Below are positions 9,552 through 22,171 of a stretch of 64,000 nt of DNA, in pieces. This DNA comes from Phanerochaete sordida (Eukaryota > Basidiomycota > Agaricomycetes > Polyporales > Phanerochaetaceae): positions 558,001-622,000 of the forward strand of contig BPQB01000004.1 in assembly GCA_019973155.2 (NCBI GenBank). Reading direction: 5' to 3'. Under the pieces are notes generated by a model, which saw only the letters and a list, made by a program, of their open reading frames with translations, was not told where the DNA came from and did no database searches. The position numbers and the translations under genes are program-made. Position 1 is the first letter of the stretch; each line of letters opens with the position of its first letter.

Positions 9552-10596
9552 CGGGACTTCGGTAGTGGCCCCACGGTTGGCTACTAGGCCAGCCGGTTAC
9601 ATGGGCCTATATAGCCTTTTGGTTGCTTCTGGGGATGCAGACGTTCGCTCGATGCTGTGCTGGTGGTGAAGAACCTTACTTTTGTCGGCATGATGCTCAG
9701 CGAAGACGTGACTCCCACATAATGTAAAATATATTATATGCACTCCTTGCATCTGGAAGGGTACATAGCACGATGTCGTGCCCATGCAACATCGTAATCA
9801 ACCTGCGTACAGCCGATGCCAGCGGCGTTTTTGGGTCTTGTCCCAGCTGGGCTCCATTGCAAACTTGATGTCCTTTCGGCCTCTTCGACGTAAATGTGTC
9901 GCTGGGTACCATGGCCTTAGCTGATGCGCCTCTTCGCATGTCTCTGATACAATCCTACCGTCGGCTTACCTTGCGCAGGTCCGCCTCACATGAGCCTGGC
10001 CAGTGTCCAGTGAACGTCGGCACCGAACAAATAAATAAAATAGCACGTGACCGCGAGGCTCGGCGGACGCTGCGCCACGACGGGCAGGGCAATTGGCAGC
10101 TTGTGCTCCGCCATGTGGTTTGATTCCGTCCTCAACGATATTTGCCCACTCTTTTCCGCGTCCCTCTTATAAGCAATCGAAAGCGACGCTGCTAGTGGTG
10201 ACGGATGCCAAAGTACAGAGGTTGGCCCGCGAGACCAGCTTTTTAGCCGCTCCAGCGACTTCGCCGCCCGTGCGTAATTTTAGGAGGACCTCGCTGCATC
10301 GATCTTCCTGCACAGAAGCGCACCACTCATTTAGGCTCGGTTATGATGCATCGACGGTGATGGAAGATATGGCACAAGTGACCGAGCCTACTCTCGAATG
10401 CGTATGCTTGTGATATGGTCCTGCCAGTGTTTCCCGTATACTCTCGCATGATGCTTCGTAGGATTCTGGATATTCGTCATCCTCTAAGTTATTACGGCGT
10501 GTTCATGTCCCACTCGGACATGTAACATTCCTGCTGTACCACCGCTATATCCAGTGCTTCGCAATTATTTATTCTGTCCGATCAGCGAGCTGGTTC
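9552..10596. other. Intergenic between gene C and P450-1, no gene seen
   Basis: The two genes converge here. Only short frames occur on either strand, without family motifs. Confidence 0.5.
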
Positions 10597-12653
10597 CTAA
10601 GCAATGTTTTTGGCCACCCCGCTTCTCGGCTCAATCTTGCACTTGAACGGCTTCGGATGGCTACAAGGCGAATGAATAGCGTGAGATGCGTATATACAAT
10701 TTCTTGACAAATTCTCTCGCACCTGATCGTGCCGCTGGTGTACTCCGGCTCGGGCGTGAGCACCTGGCCGTTCTCGACCGCCTTCGAGATGGTGAACGTC
10801 GCCAGAACACGCGCGCACGTGATGAAGAGCGTCGCATCCGCGAGGTGCATGCCTGGCGTCCCGTTAGCGTAGAGGAAGAGGGCCCAGCATCAGGTTCTCA
10901 CCTGGACATATTCTGCGCGGCGTGAAGAGGATGAGCTGTGGACGGCTGAAACGGCGCGAGGCAGTCTTACCTTCGTCCGAAGCCAAAGACGAACAGCTTG
11001 GGATCTGGCGCTACAGGCGTCGTTTGTGCTGCTAAGTACCGGGAAGGGTTGAACGCGAAAGGGTCGAGATAAACATCCGGGTCATGTAAGATTTTCCTAT
11101 GAGGCGAATGAGACTCGTGTACCATTGGCGCTCAAATAAGAAGATGAGCCGTACCATATATTGGCGATTACTAGCGTGTTCTTCGGTATCAGGTATCCCT
11201 CGTAGAAGTCATCGCGCGTCACGCGATGTGCGACGCCTGAAAGTCATGTATCCGATAAATCTGGGATTCCACCCCGCGCACTCTGCAACTCACCAAGCGG
11301 AGCGACCGGGTTCCATCGCAGGACCTCCTTGATCAAAGCTTCGATATAAGGCAGATTGGCGCGGTCGGCGGAGATGGGCAGCCGCTGCGGCCCGACGACA
11401 GCGTCGATTTCAGCTTGTGCGCGGCGCTGCACGTCCGGATAGAGGGTCATCGCCAGGAAAAACGAGTCTATCGCCGAGACGGTCTGTACCATGATGAGTA
11501 TGTCGCGGCCTAGCCACACAAGATGCACGTACTGTGTCTGCGCCGCCTAAGCATCTCGGGTAAGCAAGGACGCTGCGCGAGAGCTAGGGGGAGCGTACCG
11601 CCGTACAGTGAGGTCGCGGCCCATTTGATGTTAAATTCGTTCTGCTCTGTCTGCATTTCTGTCCGCAGCAGCAGCGAGGTGAGACTCGGTGTGTCGATTT
11701 GCTTGGCCTGGGACGTTCTCAGAAAGGGTCTGGCAAGACTAGCCGCGACAAGCTAGAGCTTACCATCTGCGCCTTGACAAAGTCGAACGGCAGGTCCGCC
11801 ATCGCGTCGATCGTCCGCCGGTACTCTGGGAGCTGCTTTTTGAAGCGTGCGCCGGGGACCCAGCTTGGCAGGTATCGGAGCACGGGGAAGACGTCCACTA
11901 GGAAGGCGCCTGGCGAGGTGATGGCGGAGAACTGGTCTGTCGCCCGGTCCACGGCCTCGACGATCGGGTCCGCGCCTTCGCGGACGTCGTAGCCATACGT
12001 GATGTTGAGGACAATCGCGCCTACGAACCTAGTCCCAGATCAGGTGGCGCACGCGCAGGACTCAAAACCAGATCGTACTTCCGTACATGCGCGCGAAAGT
12101 CTTTCGGCTCGTCCCGGAGCCTCAGCAGGAGCCTGTCCGCCTCGCGCTCCGTGAGCCCAACATGCCGCGCGACCTGCGCGTGCCCGCCGATCCACCGCGC
12201 GATGTAGCGGCGGTACGTGCGGAAGCGCTCGCCGTACGGCAGCAGCACGAGCGAGCGGCTCCAGCCGACGAGCTCGCCGCTCATCGCGAGCACGGGCCGG
12301 TCGGAGTAGACGTCGCCGCGCTTGTCGAGGAGCGCAGACGCGTGTGGGGCAGAGTTCAGGATGACCATCGGTTGTCCGAGGAGGTTGAGGTACACGATGT
12401 CGCCTGGATGCGTCGGTGTCAGCGCCTCGGCGCGTGGATGTGGAGGGCGCGCACCGTATTTCTCGCCCCATTCGGCGAACCGGCGCCACTCGTGGGACGT
12501 AGGCATGTCGAGGACATTGCCTATGAGTGGAAGGCCTCGCGGACCAGGTGGATACGGAGAGCGCTGCTGGAGTTTTCGATAAAGCTGAATCAGTAGTACA
12601 GTCACAGCGAGTGTGAGAATGACATGTAGCGGATTGAGTACCGCATCCGCCAT
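10597..12653 (-). CDS. Cytochrome P450 monooxygenase 1
   Basis: A heme-thiolate monooxygenase of the basidiomycete microsomal type. An N-terminal anchor helix (VILTLAVTVLLIQLY) precedes the proline hinge (YPPGPRGLP). The I-helix has GGADT, the K-helix has KEVLRW (ExxR), and the heme loop reads FGFGRRICPG. The C-terminus is HPKPFKCKIEPRS. It is split by many short introns. GGADT and the heme Cys are encoded by tiny exons of 14 nt (11533-11546) and 11 nt (10902-10912). The start at 12653 was chosen because the paralogues start at the same point before the anchor; an upstream in-frame ATG exists at 12767. First of four minus-strand copies. Substrate is unknown. Such genes are often labelled O-methylsterigmatocystin-oxidoreductase-like; the CYP family needs formal naming. 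Confidence 0.9.
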
Positions 12654-13100
12654 GTTTTTTGGGCGAGGAAAACGGAGCACATTTTCAGACGGTAGCTCGG
12701 GACTTGTACTCTCTGGAGCCTCCTGCTCGAGGTCTGACCTTGCGCCGATCGCAATCATAGCAAGCACGCGCTCGGCTGAAAATATCTCTGAGGTCTCTGA
12801 TTATCAGATGTCCACTCTCTAGCGGACTGTGAGGTCAGCCAGGCAAACATGTGCATCATACGGACGTGCTTACTTGGCGAACATATTTGCGTTTAGGTCC
12901 AGAAGCATGGCAGACACCCGAGACACCCGAGGACGGTGATCATTCCCACACAACCATCATGCTGGCGCGCGGCACGAGAACACAAACTCAGTAACACGCT
13001 CGATTGGGCGGAGCAAGGACACGCGGACCCTCTTTCGCAGTCGTCTAGAAGCTACCCTGTAGCGCCTGTGCGCAATGCGGAAACCATAGCCACCTCCGTC
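12654..13100. other. Spacer between P450-1 and P450-2
   Basis: 5' flank of P450-1 and 3' flank of P450-2. No further gene is seen. Confidence 0.5.
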
Positions 13101-15153
13101 TCACGCCCCGCCGGCGTTGATCAGGTCCTTCGTTTTGTCGGAGCGCGGGACGATGCTGCACTTGAACTGCGGGCGGCTGCCGGAGCATGGTCAGCCGGAG
13201 CGCGGTGACGAGACCTGGGGACACGAACGCGCACCTGACTGTGCCGCTCGTGAACGTCGGCGCCGCGCTACCCTGCGAGGGCTCGCGGATGTCGAACGTG
13301 GCGAGGATCATGGCGCAGGCGATCCAGACGGAGGCGTCAGCGAGATGGAGCCCTGGTATTGCGTCAGTGGGAACCAGCTCGACAAATGAAACGGTACGCA
13401 CCTGGACAGACGCTAATCGGTGCGCAGTTCTCTGTGAGTACGCGGACGAGCGAGGGGCAGGAGGGCGCGCACCGTCTGCCAAACCCGAAGACAAAGTCGC
13501 GGGGGTCGGGCGCAGCTTCGGTCCCGTCCTTTGCAAGGTGGCGCGCCGGATCGAATTCCGCGGGGTTCGGATAAATCTCCGGGTCATGCAGATATTTACT
13601 GCGGCGAGATGAGCTAGAAAATGCAGCAGTAGCAGATGACATACCCAATGTTAGTGATGATGATAGAGTCCTTCGGAAGGAGGTAGCCTTCGTATACGTC
13701 GTCTTGTCTGAGTCTGTGGGGTAGACCTGCAAGCGGAGACACGTGAAGATGTGCGCAGAACATCTTTGGAGACAGACTTGCCCAGTGGACCGATGGCGTG
13801 CCACCGCAGCGACTCTTTGTAGGCGGCTTCGACGTAGGGCAGGCTTGCGCGGTCCGCGAATGCTGGCAGACGTCCGGCTCCGATGACGGCGTCGACCTCG
13901 GCCTGTGCTCTTTTCTGTGCGTCGGGGAAGAGCATCATCGTGAGAATGAAGGTGTGTATAGCGGTGACGGTCTGCGACGCAGGAAGTCAGCGACGACTGT
14001 CAAAAGTGTACCAAGAGGCAGAAATGATATACCGTGTCGGATCCACCTGCAGATCGCGAAACGTCAGGGGGCATCCGAAGAATGAATCTCGTATGTGCTT
14101 ACCTGAGTAAAGCGATGCGGCTGTCCACTTGATGTCATGCTCCTTTTCGCCCGCTAATTTTTCATTGCTGAGGAGGTCGGACGTGAAGCTCGGGATCTCT
14201 GCATGTTTGGCCTTTACTTCTGGTCAGAACGAGCAAGACAACATAGACTACTCGTCGCACGCACCATCTGCTCTTTGACGAACACATGGGGCACGTCCAC
14301 CATCTTCTGTAAGGTCACCTTCCACCGCTTTGCTGTCGCCTTGAACGTGGCGCCCGGTACCCAGGCTGGGACATAGCGCAGCAGCGGGAAGACGTCGACG
14401 AGGAATGCGCCAGGCGTGGAGGCCTCAAAGAACTTGTCAATGGCCTCATGAACGACCTCAAGGAGAGGATCGTCGTCCTCCTGGACTCTGTAGCCATGTG
14501 AGAGAGTGAGAATGATCGCAGCAGCAGTCCTGCGAGTTCATCAGCGCTCCGGGCGTGCAGAATGAACATGCGAACATACTTTCGTAAATTCTCCAGTAGC
14601 TCATCCGGCTTGTTCAACAACCTTTTCAGGAGTATCGTGGTCTCGCGCTCCACTAGCGGGAGGTGGCGCTCCATCTGTGCCTTGCTGCCGATGGACTTCG
14701 CCATGAACCGCCTGTATTCGCGGAAGCGGGGGCCGTACGAGAGGAGACCGAGGCTGTCCTTCCAGCCGACGAGGTCCCCACCCATTGTGAGCATTGGGCG
14801 GTCGGAGTAGATCGTCCCCCGCTTGTCGAGCAAAGCAATAGCATCCTTGGCCGAGTTGAGGATGATCATTGGCTGGCCGAGCAGCTGGAGGTAGACGATG
14901 TCGCCTTGAGCCCGTGAGTTAGCGGTACATGCCAGAAATTTCGAGTAACGTTCGTACCGTATTGCTCGCCCCAGCGAGCAAAGGTCAACCACTCGTCCTC
15001 CTTCGGCATTTGCAAGATGTTTCCAATAATAGGCAGACCCTTGGGTCCGGGCGGGTAACGGGCGCGCTGCCTGCTACGAGTGATCACGGCCTTGAGTAGG
15101 ATGACTGTCAGGATCGCGAACGCGATGTCCAGATAGATTGGCAGGTGGAACAT
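13101..15153 (-). CDS. Cytochrome P450 monooxygenase 2
   Basis: Same family as its neighbours. It has an anchor (LDIAFAILTVILLKAVI), YPPGPKGLP hinge, GSDT in the I-helix, KESLRW (ExxR) and FGFGRRVCPG. The last exon ends KDLINAGGA. The 14-nt exon for GGSDT is 14033-14046 and the 11-nt exon for the heme Cys is 13402-13412. The intron at 13727-13781 needs a GC donor (GCAAGT) to give the conserved GPLGLPHRL; with it the frame is intact. The start at 15153 matches the paralogues, though an in-frame ATG at 15192 also exists. A TATA-like box (CATAAAATG read on the minus strand, about 15212-15220) lies about 60 bp upstream. ER-membrane bound; substrate unknown. Confidence 0.9.
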
Positions 15154-16170
15154 GACGAAGAGTGGGGAGTCAAGGAAGTGGGCTGAGGGCAATCTGAGGG
15201 GGACGCTTGCACATTTTATGCCCTCTTTGGGAGATGCAAAGTTGCTGTCGGGAAACGGAGCGCGGCGGCATTGGGAAAGGACGGGACAGTTTCAGCACGT
15301 CGGGGCGGGGTTTGACGGCTTACCCCACGAGCGCAGGGCGCGACGACTACGGCGTGGCGCCTTCTTTACGGTACGACCATTGACGTGAGGCAAGAATCAT
15401 TTGGTCGAGTGGGGTGCGCGAACTCCACAGCAAAAGAGCTTTCGCGGTACAGGAGACCAGTATCCATGGCCAGCGCATCGGAGGGCTCGAGCTCCGATGT
15501 CTGCAACTCGAACAGGGACCCGCATCGGACCTACAAGCGACGCAAGCAATGCATGTCAATGACACCTGTTCCACGCCTTGCTCATGTCGAGCATCTGGAA
15601 ATCTGAGCTAGTAGCTGGCAAACATGAGTGAACATTACTTGATTCTGAAGAGCACGGAACCTCACCTTCGTGTTTGTCGCTGCTGGGCGCCCGATGTATG
15701 GCTGACGGGTGAGCTGACTGCCGAACGTTTCAGGTAAGAACGATAAGTTGTTGTTCGCCGTCTCGACACTAACTTACGACTGCGGTGAACGTAGCGACGA
15801 AACGCTGTCGGATCCGACGCGCGCTTTCATTCGAAGCCAAACAGGGGAAGCGTCGGGAGCACGTGATACCGCAAGGGTCGCTGGAATCTGACCATCGCGC
15901 ACCGTCAGCACGTCTCTGCTCACCAAACGCTGGTCTGAGGGCAGACACTGGGCGTACATTTGTACTGGCCCAGCTTGGGCCCGACGTCAGGGCTCAGCAA
16001 CTCAACAACCTCGAGATACTTACCGCAGGGTGCTTGATGGGCGCGCTGGCCGAAAGTCATACACAACGTCACGACAGGCGGCGCGAGGATACCAGGATCC
16101 TCCTTCGATGTCGGGTAACAGCTCAAATAAAATAGCTGTGCGAATTACACTGACGTTGGCGAGGATTTTC
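15154..16170. other. Intergenic between P450-2 and P450-3, no gene seen
   Basis: About 1 kb holding the P450-2 promoter and the P450-3 3' flank. A frame at 15785-16135 has no recognisable motif and is taken as chance. Confidence 0.5.
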
Positions 16171-18216
16171 TCATGCGCGCTCCTCACTGGCGGTGATTAG
16201 ATCTCTGGCTTTCGCGGAGCGTGGCTGGATGCTGCACTCGAACTGGGGTCGACTGGGATTGCGTGATCAGCTTCGATGCTCTGCTGCGCAGTATATTGTA
16301 CAGGATCACGCACCTGAGCGTGCCGCTCGTGTACGTCAGTGCTACATCGACGCCTTTTGGCTTATCGATGTCGAAGACAGCAAGTATCATCGCACATGCG
16401 GCCCACACGGACGCGTCTGCAAGATGGAGTCCTGGTACTACGTCAGGTCAAGGATGGACAAGTGCAGAGGAAAGACCTACCCGGGCAAATTCTAGAGAAA
16501 GCACAGAGTGCCTCCGTCAGTACGTGAAAGGCTGAAACAGGCGGAAGACTCGCCTTCGACCAAAACCGAAGATAAAGTCACGAGGATCATGCGCCGCGAG
16601 TCGTCCATCTGCCTCCAGGAATCGCGTCGGATCGAACACATCAGGGTTTGGATACATCTCCGGATCGTGTAAGAATTTGCTGAACATGCGGTGAGATAAA
16701 GACGCTGCCAAATGACCCAACAGGCATACCCTATGTTGGGTATGACGATAGAGCCTCTCGGTAAAAGGTAGCCTTTGTATATGTCGTCTTCCTTCAACAT
16801 GTGGGGAAGTCCTACGGGGAGGGAGAAGTGAGTATTTGCGCGCATTGTGTGCGATAGACATACCTAGTGGTCCGAGGGAATGCCATCGCAATGATTCTTT
16901 GTAGACCGCCTCAACGAAAGGCATGCTTGATCGGTCCGCGAAGGTAGGCAGACGTTCGTTCCCCACGACCGAGTCAATCTCTGCCTGTGCACGCCTCTGC
17001 GCATCAGGAAAGAGCATCATGGTGAGGATGAAGGTGTGTATGGCGGCTACGGTCTGCGGCGCAGGGTATTAGCGGGACCTTCGAGAGTGGCTATCGAGGA
17101 TATCTACCGTATCAGAACCACCTAGTCATTATGAGGATCAGGGAAGAGCAGAGCAGCGTACAAGGCACGTACCAGAGTAGAGAGATGCTGCTGCCCATTT
17201 GATATTATGCTCTTTGTCGCCCTCCAAAGTTTCGGTCTTCAGGAGCTCAGACGTGAAGCTCGGGATTTCGGCGTTTATTGCCTGGAGCCTCCGTGAGAAG
17301 GAGGTCAGCGGCACAAATAGAACAGTGTCATCACCATCTGCTCTTTGACAAACTCGTGAGGCACATCCACCATCTTCTGCAACGTCTCGTTCCATCGCTT
17401 TGCCTTCGCCTTGAACGAAGTACCTGGGAACCATGAAGGGAGGTATCGTAGCGACGGGAAGACGTCGACTAAGAACGCGCCAGGCGTGGCTGCTTTGAAG
17501 AACTGCTCGACTGCCTCGTGCACGACCTTGAAAAGCGGGTCTCCCTCCTCGCGAATCCGATAACCGTGCGAGAAAGTCAGAATGATCGCGGCGGCGGTCC
17601 TAGAACACCATCAGTTCTATCTCGAGCGAGTGAACTCAAAGCTTACTTTCTCAGGTTACTGGACACATCCTTGGGATGATCCAGCATCCGCTGGAGAAGC
17701 CGCACCGTTTCGCGCTCGACCAGCGGAAGGTAGCGCTCTACCTGCGCCTTGCTGCCGATGGCCTTCGCCATGAACTTCCTGTACTCGCGAAAGCGCGCGC
17801 CGTACGGCAGGAGGCTCACGCTCTCCTTCCAGCCGACGAGCTCGCCGCCCATCGTGAGCACGGGCCGGTCCGAGTAGATGGTGCCCCGCTTGTCTAGCAG
17901 CGCGACCGCGTCCTTGGCCGAGTTCAGGATCACCATCGGCTGGCCGAGGAGCTCCAGGTAGACGATGTCGCCTGTTGCACAGGTCAGCGGTGCGCGGCAC
18001 GAAGCGCTGAGATCGCGCACCGTATTGCTCGCCCCAGCGAGCGAAGGTCACCCACTCTTGTTCCTTGGGCATTTGCAGCACATTGCCAATGATCGGCAAG
18101 CCCTTTGGACCCGGCGGGTAAGGGGCACGCTGCCTCCTCCGTGCGATCACGGCCTTCACCAGGACAACCGCCACAACGGCCAAAGCAATGTCGAGATACC
18201 TTGAGAGGCTGAACAT
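16171..18216 (-). CDS. Cytochrome P450 monooxygenase 3
   Basis: Closest in sequence to P450-2. The anchor (LDIALAVVAVVLVKAVI) is followed by [13 protein letters not shown] in the I-helix, KESLRW and FGFGRRICPG. The C-terminus is SRPQFECSIQPRS. GGSDT is on a 14-nt exon (17108-17121) and the heme Cys on an 11-nt exon (16481-16491). The intron at 16492-16553 begins GCGAGT, a second GC-AG intron in this array; only that splice restores RRICPG. The start at 18216 fits the paralogues, although the frame is open further upstream. Likely a microsomal oxidase working with cytochrome P450 reductase; substrate unknown. Confidence 0.9.
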
Positions 18217-19099
18217 GGTCGGGCCTCGAAAAGATCTGTAAGGGAGAATGGGTGAGACACAAGGAGCGAACGACCTTCGGTCATTTAAAACGCTGCACCT
18301 TCCATAAACGCTAGCTCCTTCCCTCGCGCGACGATGTTCCAGATACGCCCAGCTGCTGACGTACCCCAGATCGCAGCCGCGCCTGCGAGGGCCGGGCGGT
18401 TTCATGGGTGCATCAGGACGGTGTTCTCCGGCGTTCTCGAGCGGCTATACCAGCACGACGGCGCGCGGCGCGACGTTGCTGCCCCTGCGAGACATAAACG
18501 CACACGGCCATTGGGCAGAAGGATGATAGAGTTGTGGGCTACATGTGCGCTCCGTTCCGGGCAAGGTTTTTACGGCTGATGAGTACGGGGCCGGGCGAGA
18601 GCCGGGCGGAGGTCGGGCGAGAGCAATACGTGCCAAGGACGCCCTCCTATCACAGCCGCTCCATTGTCAACGTCTCCGCCTCAACCCGTCGAAGGGTCGC
18701 GCAGTCGCCTGGAAACGCGATATTCAAACGGATCAGATACAGCTTACGCGGTATTTCCTCAGAACATGCGGACCGGACTTGCGTTGATGCTGACATTGCA
18801 GCCTTCATCATGACGCGTAGCGTGCCATGCACAGCTCGTGTGCGTGCTTCTGTCGTGCGCTGGCTGGAAGGTATCTCGCATAAGTTGAGTGTGAGCTTAA
18901 GTAACACCCTTGAAAGCTTAAGCACAGCATCCATACTCACCTCATAGTCCAAAAACGAGCATGGTGGCAAGAGGCTCATAGGAGTCGCGCGCTTGTTCAC
19001 TCTCGAGCAAGGAGATCGTCGAATCATGTCTCAGATGCTCCGAACTGCTGCATTCAGGTTCTGTGGCTGCTAGGACACAGCCTTGGGCACAACCTACAA
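18217..19099. other. Intergenic between P450-3 and P450-4, no gene seen
   Basis: It contains the P450-3 promoter and the P450-4 3' flank. Frames on both strands at 18534-19027 overlap each other and have no motif. Confidence 0.5.
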
Positions 19100-21032
19100 C
19101 TACTCGTCGTCAGACAGTATCAGCGCCTCCGCCTTTGCCGACCGCGGTTTAATCGTGCATTTGAACGGTTTCGGGTGACTACAAAAATCACAGTGAGCAG
19201 GGCATCGAGTCCGCGAGCGAACCAGAACGTACCTAATCGTGCCACTGGTGTACTCGACGACGGGCTCGACGACCTCGCCGTTCTCGACGCTCTTGCTGAT
19301 GTCGAACGTCGCGAGCACCATCGCGCACGAGATGTACACCGAGGAGTCTGCGAGGTGCAGGCCTGGGCAGATCCTGCGACGCCAAATGAATATCGACGAG
19401 CCCAATTTGTTAGACGAGGCGCACCTCCTACCGAACCCGAAGCAGTACTCCCGGGGATCCGTTTCTGGCGCGCGACCGTCCTCCGGCAGGAAGCGCGTCG
19501 GGTCGAAGACGAAGGGGTTGGCGTAGAGACTCGGGTCGTGGAGGATATTCCTAAAATCACGTCAGGCGCCAGACAAGGAACCCCGCATGGCTGCGCGTAC
19601 CATATGTTGGAGATCACAATGCTCCCCTTTGGTATCAAGTAGCCCTCGTAGACATCGTCCTCGAGTAGCCGATGCGGGACTCCTGCGCGTGTGTGAGATA
19701 TTGCAACTGGCTACTGGAGGGGGGCGCACCTAGCGGAACGACAGGGTTCCAGCGGAAGACCTCCTTCATGAGCGCTTCGACGTAGGGCAGGTGCGGGCGG
19801 TCGGCGAAGGTGGGGAGGCGGTCGGTGCCCACAACGGAGTCGATCTCGGCGTGCGCACGCTTCGCGGCCTCGGGGAATAGTGTCATCGCGAGGAAGAAGG
19901 AGTAGACCGCCGATACGGTGGTGTCCGCGCCACCTAGGACGCTCGAATGAGTACGCGGTAGACATCTCCGGGTTACGGGCCTACCAGAGTAGAGCGACGC
20001 CGCCGACCACTTGATGTTGAACTCCTTGTCGCCCTCCAGCTTCTCGTTCTGCAGGAGCTCAGACGTGTAATTAGGGATGTTCGTATGCTCCGCCTGCGCC
20101 CACGCCAGTCAGCACCACCAGTATAAACACACAGTCGCCACCGACCATGCGCCTCTTGACAAACTCGTGCGGGACATCCGCCATCGTGTCGAGCACCTGC
20201 TTCCACTCACGCGCCTTCGTCTGGAACCCCGCGCCCGGGAGCCACGCCGGCACGTAGCGCAGCAGCGGGAAGACGTCGACGAGGAACGCGCCCGGCGACG
20301 ACGCGAGCGAGAACTGCTCCGTCGCGGTGTCGACGAGGTGCACGACGGGGTCGTGGCCCTCGGCGACCTCGTAGCCATGCGAGAGCTTCAGGATGATGCA
20401 CCCCGCCGTCCTGCGCCTGTCTCAGCCTGGGATCGACAGCGCGGGCAGGCGCACTCACTTGCGGATGTGCTCGGCGACGCGCGCTGGGTCGCGCAGGAGC
20501 CGGCGCAGGAAGCGCTTCGTCTCGTGCTCCTCGAGCGGGAGGTGCGCGTGCATCTGCGCGGGGCCGCCGATGAGCCGCGCGATGAAGCGCCGGTACTCGC
20601 GGAAGCGCTGCCCGTAGGGCGTGAGCGCGAGCGTGTACTTCCAGCCGACGATCTCGCCGCCCATCATCAGCTTCGGGCGGTCGGAGTATAGGGTGCTGCG
20701 CTTGTCGAGCAGCGCGATGGCGTGCTGGGCGCTGTTCAGGACGACCATGGGCTGGCCGAGCAAGTTTAGATAGATAATGTCGCCTGGACGTCGGCGTGTG
20801 TTAGAGATGCACGAGAAGACGCTACAGGTCGCTCACCATACTTCTCGCCCCATTCTGAGAACTTGTGCCACTCATGCGACTTGGGCATGTCCGCGACATT
20901 GCCAATGATGGGCAGTCCTTTCGGACCAGGAGGGTGCGGAAGCCGACTGCTCCTGCGAGCAATGATAGCGCGCACAAGGTAGACTCCAAGCAGCGCGACG
21001 ACGATGTCGACAGCTGTCAACGCGCTGGGCAT
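19100..21032 (-). CDS. Cytochrome P450 monooxygenase 4
   Basis: Same family. The anchor ([17 protein letters not shown]) is followed by the hinge [17 protein letters not shown] lies in the I-helix, KEVFRW is the ExxR element, and the heme loop is [15 protein letters not shown]. The end is [20 protein letters not shown]. Unlike the other five copies, GGADTTV and ICPGLH are each continuous in one exon. The introns that create the microexons elsewhere are therefore half missing here, either lost in this copy or gained in the others. A TATA-like stretch (AGTATATACT, about 21154-21163) lies about 125 bp upstream. Substrate unknown. Confidence 0.9.
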
Positions 21033-22171
21033 AATGGTTTCCTAGGAGTGGCGTAAGGCAAGGGAGGCCGTTTCGGCTGTAGAGAGGATCGCAGACGTCA
21101 GACCAACCCCGTGCGAAGAGACAAGAAGACACACGCTGCACATCATCCCAAGTATATACTCTTGGACGACGGACAAGATTGACGCGACTCCGAGGACGGC
21201 GAGGAGAATACGGCGCTCTGTCGCTGCGAGCGGGAAGCCTTGTGGTAAATGAGAGCCAGTCATGGGTCACTGCGCCTGATAGCTACGGACTTCTAGCATC
21301 CGGCACCACCTTGGCCGTATCTGTCTCAGAAGTGCACCCTCATCGTGTGGTAACTTCCGTGAGACAAGCCAGCGCCACGAAGTGCTGCAAATCCAATCAG
21401 AATGGGCGAGCGCTGTTGGCAGTAGGTCAGACTTGCCTGAATAAAGCTTCATCCCCGTCTCCGAGGCCGTAGGTTACATGAAAAGCTTATGAAGTGCTTC
21501 GGGTCGCCCGTAGGGGCTATTCTGAGCAGTGGCGGGAAGGGTGGCGGCAATACGGCGCCTCGGTCTGCCAGTCGAAAGGACGCGTCCTGCGTGAGCTGAC
21601 AGCGGGAGCGTTGTGCGGCTACGAACATTATGGTTAGGCTCGACGTCGAGAGCGAGAGTGTGGCACCCGTTGGAGCCGTGCTTACCCGATTCCTCGCTGC
21701 AGAGTGTCGCGGATGCCGACTGTCTCCAGCCAAGCAGCGCGTTCGCTGCAGGCGTCGGCTGCGGGATGCTCCAAAAACGGCCAGAATCGTCCCACGGTCT
21801 GGAGTGTCTGCTCCTCCGAACGCTTTGCCCGCCTGCCTTGTCCCAACGCCCTGCGGCGGTCTGCAATTCCATCCTGGGCTATCCTCGCACGTTGCCATGC
21901 GAATCCACAGCCCTGGTCTCCTTTGCATGTCGAAGCATCTCGTGGGCGAATGAAACCGCGCCCCCGGACCGACGGCACTCCTTCCTACTTCCGTGCCCGC
22001 AGACGTCCTCACGAGTCTCCTGACGTTCCACCCACCACCATCTTCGTCTCAGCCACGCACAAGCCACCGCTCATGTCTCGCGCAGACACCGCTGGGTCCT
22101 CACCTTCCCGTGTCGCGTCGGCCAGCGAGAGACTGACGCTTCTGGAATCGCACCTCAGGTCCGGGGAGAGG
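21033..22171. promoter_or_regulatory. Divergent intergenic region between P450-4 and the dehydrogenase
   Basis: The only divergent spacer in this part of the window, so it must hold both promoters. Overlapping frames at 21450-22380 lack motifs and are regarded as chance. Confidence 0.45.
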
